Positions 8,006 through 15,612 of a DNA stretch of 25,745 nt are shown piece by piece (the stretch's first letter is position 1; every line of letters begins with the position of its first letter). The notes under the pieces are model-generated. The model saw only the letters and a program-made list of their open reading frames with translations. It was not told the origin of the DNA and did no database searches. The position numbers were made by a program, and so were the translations under genes. This DNA is from Geobacteraceae bacterium. Its GTDB lineage: Bacteria > Desulfobacterota > Desulfuromonadia > Desulfuromonadales > Desulfuromonadaceae. The DNA lies in NCBI GenBank assembly GCA_020201305.1, contig JAIVHC010000016.1, positions 1 to 25,745 on the forward strand, given 5' to 3'.

Positions 8006-8155
8006 GATGGCGTCGCAAAAAGTCCGCCCTCCGGTGTTACGGCGTTTTTTCAGGACCTCGACATACGAGATGTATGCCATCGCCCCTGAAAAACCACCAG
8101 GCCTTGTAGGTCGAAATTTTTGCTTAGCCATCTTATGATTTTTTGCGAAAGCATC
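8006..8155 (+). mobile_element. Complete fold-back MITE with target duplication
   Basis: This 150-bp non-coding element has imperfect terminal inverted repeats: GATGGCGTCGCAAAAAGTC on the left matches the reverse complement of the right end at 15 of 19 positions. It also has an inner inverted repeat (GTTTTTTCAGG at 8044, CCTGAAAAAC at 8085) around a CATAC/GTATG hairpin tip. AAGGCTTGA is directly repeated at 7999-8007 and 8156-8164, consistent with a target duplication of 7-9 bp that overlaps the left end. It is nearly identical, in reverse orientation, to 19637-19785. It encodes no protein, so a transposase would have to act in trans. Confidence 0.88.
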
Positions 8156-8222
8156 AAGGCTTGAGTTTTGGGCGTAATTATTGTTTTAATTGCAGGAGAA
8201 CTTGTGCGTCAGGAGGATGGTT

Positions 8223-8567
8223 ATGAAAGATTGTCTGTTTTGCAAGATCGTAGCGGGAGAAATACCGGCCAGGATCGTATATGAAGATGAACAGGTGGTG
8301 GCCTTTGAGGATGTCAATCCTCAAGCTCCGGAGCACCTGCTCGTAATCCCGCGTCGGCATATCGTGTCCCTCGCTGATGCAGAACCGGAGGATGCCGCAT
8401 TGCTGGGGCATATCCAGTGTGTTATTGCAGAATTAGCCCGCGCCCGGGGTTGCGCTGAGCCTGGCTTCAGGGTGGTTAACAACTGTAATGCCGATGGCGG
8501 CCAGGAGGTGGGGCATATCCACTATCATGTACTTGCGGGGCGCAAAATGGAGTGGCCTCCGGGGTAG
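8223..8567 (+). CDS. HIT family nucleotide hydrolase/transferase
   Basis: This 114-residue protein has the histidine triad GQEVGHIHYHVLAGR near the C-terminus and the N-terminal CLFCKIVAGEIPA typical of the HINT/PKCI branch, followed by NPQAPEHLLVIPRRH. HINT-type proteins hydrolyse adenosine phosphoramidates and related AMP conjugates. ATG 8223 is chosen because AGGAGG lies six bases upstream. An in-frame ATG at 8217 directly abuts the AGGAGG, and TTG 8190 would add unconserved residues. The gene begins 67 bp after the MITE and is followed by the RelA/SpoT homologue. Confidence 0.94.
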   Translation: MKDCLFCKIVAGEIPARIVYEDEQVVAFEDVNPQAPEHLLVIPRRHIVSLADAEPEDAALLGHIQCVIAELARARGCAEPGFRVVNNCNADGGQEVGHIHYHVLAGRKMEWPPG

Positions 8568-8650
8568 AATCAGGGCGCCGGGCAGAAGATGTAAAAGAGA
8601 GGCGCGAACGTGGTTTGTAGCCGCAGAGCATTTCGGGATGTGGAGCATGT

Positions 8651-10117
8651 ATGAGCAGGAAAAATGATGACGCACAGATGCAGCGTCTGGTTAATGAGAT
8701 CGCCGAACTTCTGGTGACTCATCATGGCGGCAGCCTTTCGGAGGCCTCGCTTGACCGTGGGATTGAGCATCTACAGCAGGCGGTGCAACTGGCACGTACA
8801 TCCCATGCTCAACAGGTACGCAAGTCGGGCGAACCCTATTTTTTCCACCCTCTGCGTGTCGCTCATCTTGCCGCGCGCCACTGGATGGGTTTCCCCTCCA
8901 TCATAGCCGCTCTTTTGCATGATGTCGTGGAGGACACCCCCGTAAGCCTGGAAGAGGTGAGCAGAACCTTCGGCGCTGAAGTTGCGCTGCTGGTAAATGG
9001 ACTCACCAAGGTAGATGATGACAACCTGAGCCGTGAGGCTTTGAAGGAAGAAACCTATCGAAAGACCACCCTCCTTGCGATTGAGGATATACGGGTGGTG
9101 TGTCTCAAATTGTGGGATCGCCTCGACAACCTGCGCACTATCAGTGCGCTGAAGGCGGAAAAGCAGATACTGATTGCCGAGGAAACCCGCACTATTTATG
9201 TCCCTCTGGCCAAGCATTTAGGGATGGGAGAGGTTGCCGAGGAGCTTGAAGCACTTGCACTCCAGGTGCTGTATCCGCGCCGCGCTGCGCGCTATCAGAG
9301 GGTTCTTGATGAGATTAGACGCCAGTCTGAAAGCAGTTTGAAACATATCCGTGCGGATATAAAGTCTGAATTCAATCGCAATCATCTCAATGCAGTGCTG
9401 AATGACCACTGGCGCACCTTTTCTCTCGAAGCAGCTATGCGGATGACGCGGGGTGTCGCATCTCTGTACAGTCTTAATATCCTGGTTGATTCAACTATGG
9501 ATGCCTACGTCGCTCTGGGATTGCTGCATCGCCTGTATCAGCCCATTACGGGTAAGCTGCGCGACCATCTCAGCACTCCCTCCCAGCATGGATATCAGGC
9601 GATTAAAACCACAGTGCAGTGTGGTGAGTACCGCCTGCGGGTACAGATAACCACGCATAAACTCGGACGCTTCAATCAGTCCGGGGTTCTGGCGCCGGGT
9701 TTTGAGTTCAGTAAGGAAAACTTTGCTGAACTTATGCATAGTCTGCAGGAAGGAGAATCGGTCTTTGATACCGAGCGCCTGCGCCTTGCCTCAGCATCCA
9801 TCCGGGTCTATACTCCGCTGGGGCAACCATGGGTTCTACCCGAAGGAAGCAGCGTCCTCGACTTTGCCTTTTCTATTCACGAAGATCTTGGCTTGCATGC
9901 CTTCCGCGCCCGTGTAAACGGGCAAACGTGCCTGCTTAAACAGCGCCTGATGGATGGGGATCAGGTAAAGGTGGAGACCACAGAAGAATCTGCCGTGTTG
10001 CCGCGCTGGCTCGATTGGGCGGTAACTCCGCGAGCGCGCAACAGCATCCGGCGTTATTTGCGCAATGAGGTTAAACGTAAGCGAGCACAGGAGAAAAACC
10101 ACGAGGAGGAATCTTGA
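8651..10117 (+). CDS. RelA/SpoT homologue, hydrolase-type with degenerate synthetase domain
   Basis: This 488-residue protein aligns with the N-terminal two thirds of RelA/SpoT. The HD hydrolase domain looks intact: FHP (His66), HDVVEDT (His90, Asp91, Glu94, Asp95) and DRLDN (Asp156, Asn160). In the synthetase region (about 230-345) the G-R-x-K-H-x-x-S element is missing, NGYQSLHT reads HGYQAIKT, and the catalytic EVQIRT reads RVQITT with Arg in place of Glu. A TGS domain follows (about 385-443), and the C-terminal helical and ACT domains are absent. The protein is therefore probably a (p)ppGpp hydrolase and not a synthetase, which is inference. GGAG precedes the ATG. The deacetylase gene overlaps its stop by four bases. 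Confidence 0.85.
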   Translation: MSRKNDDAQMQRLVNEIAELLVTHHGGSLSEASLDRGIEHLQQAVQLARTSHAQQVRKSGEPYFFHPLRVAHLAARHWMGFPSIIAALLHDVVEDTPVSLEEVSRTFGAEVALLVNGLTKVDDDNLSREALKEETYRKTTLLAIEDIRVVCLKLWDRLDNLRTISALKAEKQILIAEETRTIYVPLAKHLGMGEVAEELEALALQVLYPRRAARYQRVLDEIRRQSESSLKHIRADIKSEFNRNHLNAVLNDHWRTFSLEAAMRMTRGVASLYSLNILVDSTMDAYVALGLLHRLYQPITGKLRDHLSTPSQHGYQAIKTTVQCGEYRLRVQITTHKLGRFNQSGVLAPGFEFSKENFAELMHSLQEGESVFDTERLRLASASIRVYTPLGQPWVLPEGSSVLDFAFSIHEDLGLHAFRARVNGQTCLLKQRLMDGDQVKVETTEESAVLPRWLDWAVTPRARNSIRRYLRNEVKRKRAQEKNHEEES

Positions 10118-11268
10118 TACAATATTATGAACAGACCGTTGCAACAAACAGGTGTAAGCGTGGGGCGACCACATGTTCCCGTCCTCAGGCGCTAAATGTG
10201 TGTCTTGCAGTTGTGGCGTTTTTTATTCTGCTGATATGTGTGTCCCTCTGGCCCGTTCCTGTGCAGGCTCAGGATTCTGCTACGGTATTTGTGTATCACC
10301 GCTTTGGTGATGCGCGTTACCCGTCGACCAATATCAGTGTGGAGCAGTTTGAAAAACATCTGCGTTACCTGCGCGATAATGACTACAATGTTATCCCCTT
10401 GAGTGAAATTGTTGCCACCCTGCGCCGGGGCGAGGAACTGCCGCCACGCTGTGTCGGCCTGAGTGCCGATGACGCCTATGCGAGTGTGCTCAAGGGCGCA
10501 GTACCGTTGCTGGATAAATATGAAATGCCCATGACGGTGTTCGTGAATACTGATGCGGTGGGCGGAGGCAGCTACATGAGTTGGGAGCAGCTACGCACCC
10601 TGGATGAAAAAGCAAACATTGAGGTTGGCAACCATTCCGCGCAGCATCCTTACTATGTGAGCTTGCCCTCGCAGCATGGGAGTCCCGCGTGGGATGAACA
10701 GGTGCGGGAGGATATCTCTACAGCGCAAAGGGCTTTTTCCACTCATCTAGGATATGAGCCGGAATTGTTTGCCTACCCCTACGGCGAGTTCTCTCCTGAA
10801 TTGATGGAGATTGTTGAAGATATGGAGTTTGCAGCTGCTTTCGGGCAACAGTCTGGCCCCATAGGGACAGGTTCTCCTCTGTATGCCCTGGCGCGCTTCC
10901 CTATGGGGGGTAACTATGTAAGTATGGAGCGCCTGCGCAGTAACCTGAATATGAACGCTATGGATGTTGAGATTATCCGCCCCGAGACTCCACTCCTCCC
11001 TTCTGCGTCTGCACCGCCAGAGCTGGTGTTCAGGCTCAATGATCCGCAGGTGCAGGTCTCCACTATGAAGTGCTATATACCCGGGCAGGATCCGGTTGTT
11101 CCGGAAGCAGTGGATCAGGATGCAGGTATATACAAGGTTCAGGCGCAGAACCAACTCCAGGGAAGGCGCAGCAAGTACACCCTGACGGCGCAGGACAAGG
11201 AGAATCGCTGGTACTGGTTCAGCCATCCGTGGGTCAATCCTGCGGTGGAAGAGCACTATCGGGAGTAG
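10114..11268 (+). CDS. Secreted polysaccharide deacetylase (NodB-type)
   Basis: This 384-residue protein carries an N-terminal hydrophobic segment (VCLAVVAFFILLICVSLW, then VQAQD) that looks like a signal peptide or anchor, followed by a NodB-like domain. Motif 1 is LSADDAY (usually TFDDGY, both Asp kept), motif 2 is NHSAQH (H-x3-H metal ligands), and motif 3 is FAYPYGEFS. It probably removes N-acetyl groups from an envelope or exported polysaccharide in the periplasm. The C-terminal 90 residues have no recognised domain. The TTG start at 10114 overlaps the preceding TGA in TTGA, and GAGGAGG lies just upstream, giving strong support for this start. Confidence 0.87.
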   Translation: MIQYYEQTVATNRCKRGATTCSRPQALNVCLAVVAFFILLICVSLWPVPVQAQDSATVFVYHRFGDARYPSTNISVEQFEKHLRYLRDNDYNVIPLSEIVATLRRGEELPPRCVGLSADDAYASVLKGAVPLLDKYEMPMTVFVNTDAVGGGSYMSWEQLRTLDEKANIEVGNHSAQHPYYVSLPSQHGSPAWDEQVREDISTAQRAFSTHLGYEPELFAYPYGEFSPELMEIVEDMEFAAAFGQQSGPIGTGSPLYALARFPMGGNYVSMERLRSNLNMNAMDVEIIRPETPLLPSASAPPELVFRLNDPQVQVSTMKCYIPGQDPVVPEAVDQDAGIYKVQAQNQLQGRRSKYTLTAQDKENRWYWFSHPWVNPAVEEHYRE

Positions 11269-11330
11269 ACTGAGCCAATTTCTGTTAGGGAGAGCGCTAA
11301 CAATTCATTATGTGAGTAAAGGCTTAAAAT

Positions 11331-11747
11331 ATGAAATCGTATCGCAAAGAGTTGTGGTTTGAGCTCCCGGAGCGTACGGGTTTTGTAAATATAACCCGCG
11401 ATGTGGATGAATGTGTGCAGGAAAGCGGCATCCGCGAAGGGTTGTGCCTGGTGAATGCTATGCATATTACCGCCTCAGTATTTATCAATGATAACGAAGC
11501 CGGGCTGCATCAGGATTTCGCCGCCTGGCTGGAAAAACTCGCTCCCTACGATATGTACGGCTACGCGCATCACCGCACCGGAGAAGACAACGGCGATGCC
11601 CATCTCAAGCGGACTATTATGGGGCGTGAGGTAGTGGTAGCGATCAGTGATGCACGTTTTGATTTTGGTCCCTGGGAGCAGATTTTTTACGGGGAGTTTG
11701 ATGGCAAACGACGCAAACGTGTGCTGGTGAAGATTATCGGTATGTAG
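11331..11747 (+). CDS. YjbQ / UPF0047 family protein
   Basis: This 138-residue protein matches the YjbQ (UPF0047) family, with ITRDVDECVQESGIREGLCL, VNAMHITASVFINDNE, GEDNGDAHLKRTIMGREVVV and GPWEQIFYGEFDG in the usual order. Some members have a weak thiamine-phosphate synthase activity, but the physiological role is not settled. A TAAAGG sequence precedes the ATG. The 62-bp gap to the deacetylase gene contains a small stem (TGTTAG/CTAACA) without a T-run. Confidence 0.9.
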   Translation: MKSYRKELWFELPERTGFVNITRDVDECVQESGIREGLCLVNAMHITASVFINDNEAGLHQDFAAWLEKLAPYDMYGYAHHRTGEDNGDAHLKRTIMGREVVVAISDARFDFGPWEQIFYGEFDGKRRKRVLVKIIGM

Positions 11748-11926
11748 CCTCCTGTATTCTCTCGGTTGTTGCCAGCTTGCGTTTCCATGGGGATTAGGGT
11801 ATGTTTTCTTACTCTGAACCCCTGTTTTATTTTAGCTAGTATACCGTCATGCGGGTGCCGACTACCGTTGCACGTAGTCCTGAGCGCCCTGGAGCACTTA
11901 ATGCCCTATCAAAGAGACTGTTTATC

Positions 11927-13000
11927 ATGAGCGATGATCTCAAGCCTCTACGCGAAGCGATAGACAGTATAGACGACAAAATCCTGGATCTACTTAATGA
12001 ACGCGCCAGAGTGGTGCTGGCTGTGGGGGAGGCCAAAAAGGACTCTTCCGCGCCTTTTTACGTCCCCAGCAGGGAAAACGCCATCTACGAGCGTTTATGT
12101 GATCAGAGCAGCGGTCCTTTCCCAGAAGATGGGATACGCCGGGTGTTCCGAGAAATAATCTCTGCATCACTTGCTCTCGAAGAGCCCATGAAGGTGGCAT
12201 TCCTGGGTCCGGTTGCCACATTTACCCATGTAGCTTCCATGCAACAGTTCGGTCTTTCTGCTACCCTGGTGCCGCAAAAAAGCATTTCCGCGGTATTTGA
12301 AGAAGTGGAGCGCGGACGTGCCGATTATGGGGTGGTGCCGGTGGAAAATTCCAATGAAGGCGTGGTTACCCATACCCTGGATATGTTTATGGAAACCAAG
12401 CTGAAAATCTACGCAGAGATCCTCCTTGAAATATCCCACGATCTGCTCTCTTTCTCCGGTAACATAGAGGATATTCAACGCATTTATTCCCATCCCCAGG
12501 CTCTGGCTCAGTGTCGCAAATGGCTGGAGGAAAATATGCCGGATATTCCCCTTATCGATGTGGCGAGTACCGCCGCAGCAGCGCAGCTTGCCGCCGGGGA
12601 TCGCAATGCTGCAGCTATCGCAAGCGCTATGGCCGGGAGCCGCTATGACCTGCGCGCGGTAAAGGTGAGTATTGCAGATAATCCCAATAATTTTACCCGT
12701 TTTCTGGTGGTAAGCGATCAGTTTCCATCCCCTTCAGAACAGGACAAAACCAGCATAATGTTCTGTATCAATGATGAGCCCGGAATTTTGTGGCGTATGC
12801 TCGAACCGTTCAGCAAACGCGGAGTAAACCTTTCCAAGATCGAAAGCCGCCCCCTGAAAAAACGCGCCTGGGAGTACATCTTCTTCCTTGATATGGAGGG
12901 GCACATTGAAAATGAGCCTGTGCGCGCTGCAATTGACGAACTCGAACCACACTGCAAGTTTCTCAAGGTGCTCGGTTCATATCCACGAGCGCGGGGTTAG
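11927..13000 (+). CDS. pheA: Bifunctional chorismate mutase / prephenate dehydratase
   Basis: This P-protein converts chorismate to prephenate and then to phenylpyruvate for phenylalanine synthesis. Residues 1-90 are an AroQ-type chorismate mutase (LREAIDSIDDKILDLLNERA). Residues about 92-272 are the dehydratase, with VAFLGPVATFTHVASMQQFG, VPVENSNEGVV and the catalytic TRF in NNFTRFLVVS. The end is an ACT domain with the ESRP phenylalanine-binding motif (KIESRPLKK). ATG 11927 is chosen because chorismate mutase homology starts right there; an in-frame ATG at 11849 would add 26 unrelated residues. It heads the aromatic block and lies six bases before tyrA. Confidence 0.95.
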   Translation: MSDDLKPLREAIDSIDDKILDLLNERARVVLAVGEAKKDSSAPFYVPSRENAIYERLCDQSSGPFPEDGIRRVFREIISASLALEEPMKVAFLGPVATFTHVASMQQFGLSATLVPQKSISAVFEEVERGRADYGVVPVENSNEGVVTHTLDMFMETKLKIYAEILLEISHDLLSFSGNIEDIQRIYSHPQALAQCRKWLEENMPDIPLIDVASTAAAAQLAAGDRNAAAIASAMAGSRYDLRAVKVSIADNPNNFTRFLVVSDQFPSPSEQDKTSIMFCINDEPGILWRMLEPFSKRGVNLSKIESRPLKKRAWEYIFFLDMEGHIENEPVRAAIDELEPHCKFLKVLGSYPRARG

Positions 13001-13006
13001 TTACAC

Positions 13007-13763
13007 ATGAGCACTCTGGTTGTAGAACGAATAACAGTTGTTGGAGTCGGGCTTATTGGCGGATCGCTGGCCTTAGCATTGAAAGAGTGCGGGGCTGTAC
13101 ACGAGGTTACCGGCTGGGATCAGAATGCAGAGCATATGCAGCGCGCCCTCGAGCTGGGGATAGTGGATAAAACCGCTGCGGATATAGCTACTGCGGTCGC
13201 TGATGCGGATGTGGTGGTGCTCGCTCTGCCAGTGCGGTGTCTGCCGGAGGTTGCGATTGAGGTGCTCCCTTACATGCGTAGCGACGCCATCCTTACCGAT
13301 ACCGGGAGTGTAAAAGAGGCCGTTGTGAAAGGCGGCAGCAGCTGTGGAGGTGATAGCGCAGCTCTGGCGCCGAACAGGGAGTGAAGTGGTCCTTATGGAT
13401 GTGCGCAAACACGACCGCATCCTTGCAGCCATCAGTCACCTGCCGCATATGATTGCGTATGCTCTGGTAAATTCAGTAAGCAATTATGATGAATATGCTG
13501 AAAATATTCTTGAATATTCGGCGGGAGGATTTCTGGATTTTACCCGTATCGCATCATCGGATCCGGTGATGTGGCGCGATATCGCCATGGATAATCGCAC
13601 TGCAATTCTGGAGATGCTCGAACAATTCGAGCGCTTTCTCGCGGAACTCAAGGCGGACATCGCTGCAAGCGATGGCAAGCGTCTGGAGCAGTTTTTCCGC
13701 CACTCCAAACTGAGTCGGGATGCCATAGTCAGCACTGCTGACATAAGGATAAAGGGAGATTAA
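13007..13763 (+). pseudogene. tyrA: Prephenate dehydrogenase TyrA, internal deletion and frameshift
   Basis: The 5' part (13007 to about 13330) encodes the NAD-binding half, with VGVGLIGGSLALAL, VVLALPV and DTGSVKEAVV. The 3' part (about 13335 to 13763) encodes the helical half, with LWRRTGSEVVLMD, HDRILAAISHLPHMIAYALV and the ASSDPVMWRDI motif. They are in different frames. Compared with family members, about 48 residues are missing between them, including the catalytic His segment (GHPIAG). The first frame ends at TGA 13382-13384. As written, no active enzyme can be made. aroA follows after one base. A real deletion or an assembly error are both possible. Confidence 0.85.
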
Positions 13764-13764
13764 C

Positions 13765-15063
13765 GTGGAAAATCAGCACATACGTCCGAGTACGGGTCTC
13801 AGGGGGGAAATTACCGTCCCCGGAGATAAGTCGATATCCCATCGCAGCATCATGTTTGCGTCTCTGGCTCATGGAGATTCATATATCCGTGGCTTCCTGC
13901 GCGGGGAGGACAATCTCGCTACCCTTAATGCATTTAAAGCAATGGGTGTGGAGATTGAGGAGCCCGTAACAGGTGAACTCAAGGTGCGTGGCTCCGGATT
14001 ATCTGGCCTGCAGGAACCGCGCGATGTGCTCGACTGCGGCAACTCCGGGACTACCATGCGCCTCATGAGCGGGGTACTTGCGGGGCAGAACTTTTTTTCG
14101 GTTTTAAGCGGAGATCGTTATCTTCGCCGGCGGCCCATGGCTCGTGTTATCAACCCGCTGATACAGATGGGGGCGCAGATATGGGGGCGCGAACACAACC
14201 GCTGTGCTCCTCTGGCGCTCAAAGGTGGGCAGTTACGCAGCATTACCTATAATTCCCCCGTAGCTAGTGCGCAAGTTAAATCCGCGCTTATCCTTGCGGG
14301 ACTCAGGGCAGAAGGAACAACCACGGTGCATGAGCCTCATGTATCAAGAGATCACACCGAACGCATGCTTCGCCATATGGGGATAGAGCTCGAATCCTTC
14401 CCAGGAGGGGTGCAGATAGAAGGTGGGCAGGAGTTGCAGGGACGAGAAATAGAAGTACCTGGAGATATCTCCTCCGCAGCGTTTTTTCTTGTCGCAGCCC
14501 TTATCGTGCCCGATTCTGAACTGTTGATAAAAAATGTAGGGATCAATCCGACCCGCAGCGGAATTGTGGATATTCTTTGTTCCATGGGGGGCAATATTCA
14601 GGTCCTCAATGAACGTGAGGCTGCAGGGGAACCGATAGCGGATCTGCTCGTGCGCAGTAGTGATCTTCACGGCATTGAGATCGGGGGCGATATGGTTCCC
14701 CGCGCTATCGATGAGTTTCCGGTGGTAAGTGTGGCCGCTGCATGTGCCCATGGAATCACGAGTATCAGGGATGCGGCGGAACTACGTGTAAAGGAGACGG
14801 ATCGTATAGCTGCAATGGAAGCGGTGTTGCGTACCTTCGGTGTGAGGGTGGATTCTCACGAAGATGGTATGACCATTCATGGGCGTGAGGTGTTGCGCGG
14901 GGGGAAGGTGAAATCGTGCGGCGATCATCGCATCGCCATGAGCGCGGCTATTGCCGGGTTACGCGCAATGTCAGCGGTGGAGATCGAAGACACCGGCTGC
15001 ACTGCTACGTCGTTTCCCTCCTTCTGGAAATTGCTGCAACAGACAGCCTTCCCGAAAGAGTGA
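13765..15063 (+). CDS. aroA: 3-phosphoshikimate 1-carboxyvinyltransferase (EPSP synthase)
   Basis: EPSP synthase joins shikimate-3-phosphate and PEP in the shikimate pathway. The 432-residue protein is full length. PGDKSISHRSIMFASLA (from residue 19) carries the catalytic Lys, DCGNSGTTMRLMSG starts at residue 90, and RRRPMARVINPL, SAQVKSA, RDHTERML, ELRVKETDR and CGDHRIAMS follow in order. The RPMARV, SAQVKSA and INPTR segments resemble the class II (CP4-like) enzymes, which is an inference from memory of that subgroup. The start is GTG 13765 with AAAGGGAG upstream, one base after the tyrA stop. Confidence 0.96.
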   Translation: MENQHIRPSTGLRGEITVPGDKSISHRSIMFASLAHGDSYIRGFLRGEDNLATLNAFKAMGVEIEEPVTGELKVRGSGLSGLQEPRDVLDCGNSGTTMRLMSGVLAGQNFFSVLSGDRYLRRRPMARVINPLIQMGAQIWGREHNRCAPLALKGGQLRSITYNSPVASAQVKSALILAGLRAEGTTTVHEPHVSRDHTERMLRHMGIELESFPGGVQIEGGQELQGREIEVPGDISSAAFFLVAALIVPDSELLIKNVGINPTRSGIVDILCSMGGNIQVLNEREAAGEPIADLLVRSSDLHGIEIGGDMVPRAIDEFPVVSVAAACAHGITSIRDAAELRVKETDRIAAMEAVLRTFGVRVDSHEDGMTIHGREVLRGGKVKSCGDHRIAMSAAIAGLRAMSAVEIEDTGCTATSFPSFWKLLQQTAFPKE

Positions 15064-15099
15064 AGTTAAACATCACACAATAAGGTAAAGCCTATACCT

Positions 15100-15610
15100 A
15101 TGCCGGATAAAATAATTGTCGCCATCGACGGTCCTTCTGGATCGGGGAAGAGTACTCTGAGCAAACTCCTGGCCCAGCGTCTGGATTTTGTAAACATCGA
15201 CACCGGGGCCATGTACCGCACCGTTGCTCTTGCCGCTTCCAGGCTAGGAATTGATCCTGAAGATCATGCTGCGCTCAAGGACTTGTGCGCTGATCTATCT
15301 ATTCACTTCAAGCGCATTGCTGGCCAGGAGCGGGTCTGGCTTGGAGACGAAGATGTGTCAGAAGCGATTCGCACTCCGGAAATGAGCCTCCTGACCTCGG
15401 CGGTTTCTGCGTGAGAATGGTCAGGATGTAACGCTGGAGCAAACCATATCTGAGGTTGTGGAGCGGGATCGTGCGGATGAAAGCCGTGAGCATGCTCCTC
15501 TGCGCCAGGCAGAGGATGCTATTGTAATTGATTCTACTGCCCTCGATATCGAGGCGGTTCTGGGCATAATGCTGCAGCAAGTATGTCAGATCCAGCAACA
15601 AATGGGATAA
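15100..15610 (+). pseudogene. cmk: Cytidylate kinase Cmk, internal deletion and frameshift
   Basis: The 5' part has the P-loop IDGPSGSGKSTLSKLLA, NIDTGAMYRTVAL and SEAIRTPEMSLLTSAVSA, then stops at TGA 15412-15414. Shifting frame at about 15413 gives ENGQDVTLEQTISEVVERDR, ADESREHAPLRQAEDAIVID and STALDIEAVL to TAA 15610, which is the normal C-terminal part. About 58-60 residues of the family sequence are absent between the halves, including the GRDMGTVVFPDA and RR segments needed for nucleotide binding and catalysis. The product as written would be inactive, although Cmk is essential in many bacteria. The ispH start lies two bases after the stop. Confidence 0.85.
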
Positions 15611-15612
15611 GC

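Noticed and set aside
7479..8131. Two minus-strand open frames of about 180 codons opposite tlyA
   Set aside because: They overlap the conserved TlyA coding region and the MITE and show no homology signal.
11849..11926. N-terminal extension of pheA from ATG 11849
   Set aside because: The extra 26 residues have no similarity to chorismate mutase and family homology begins exactly at ATG 11927.
11750..11926. Attenuator or riboswitch ahead of pheA
   Set aside because: No Phe-rich leader peptide, terminator hairpin or known riboswitch core was found. A weak TATACC-type -10 near 11840 is not convincing.
13326..13346. Programmed frameshift or ribosomal bypassing in tyrA
   Set aside because: Conserved residues are missing from both frames, so recoding could not restore a full enzyme, and no slippery sequence is seen.
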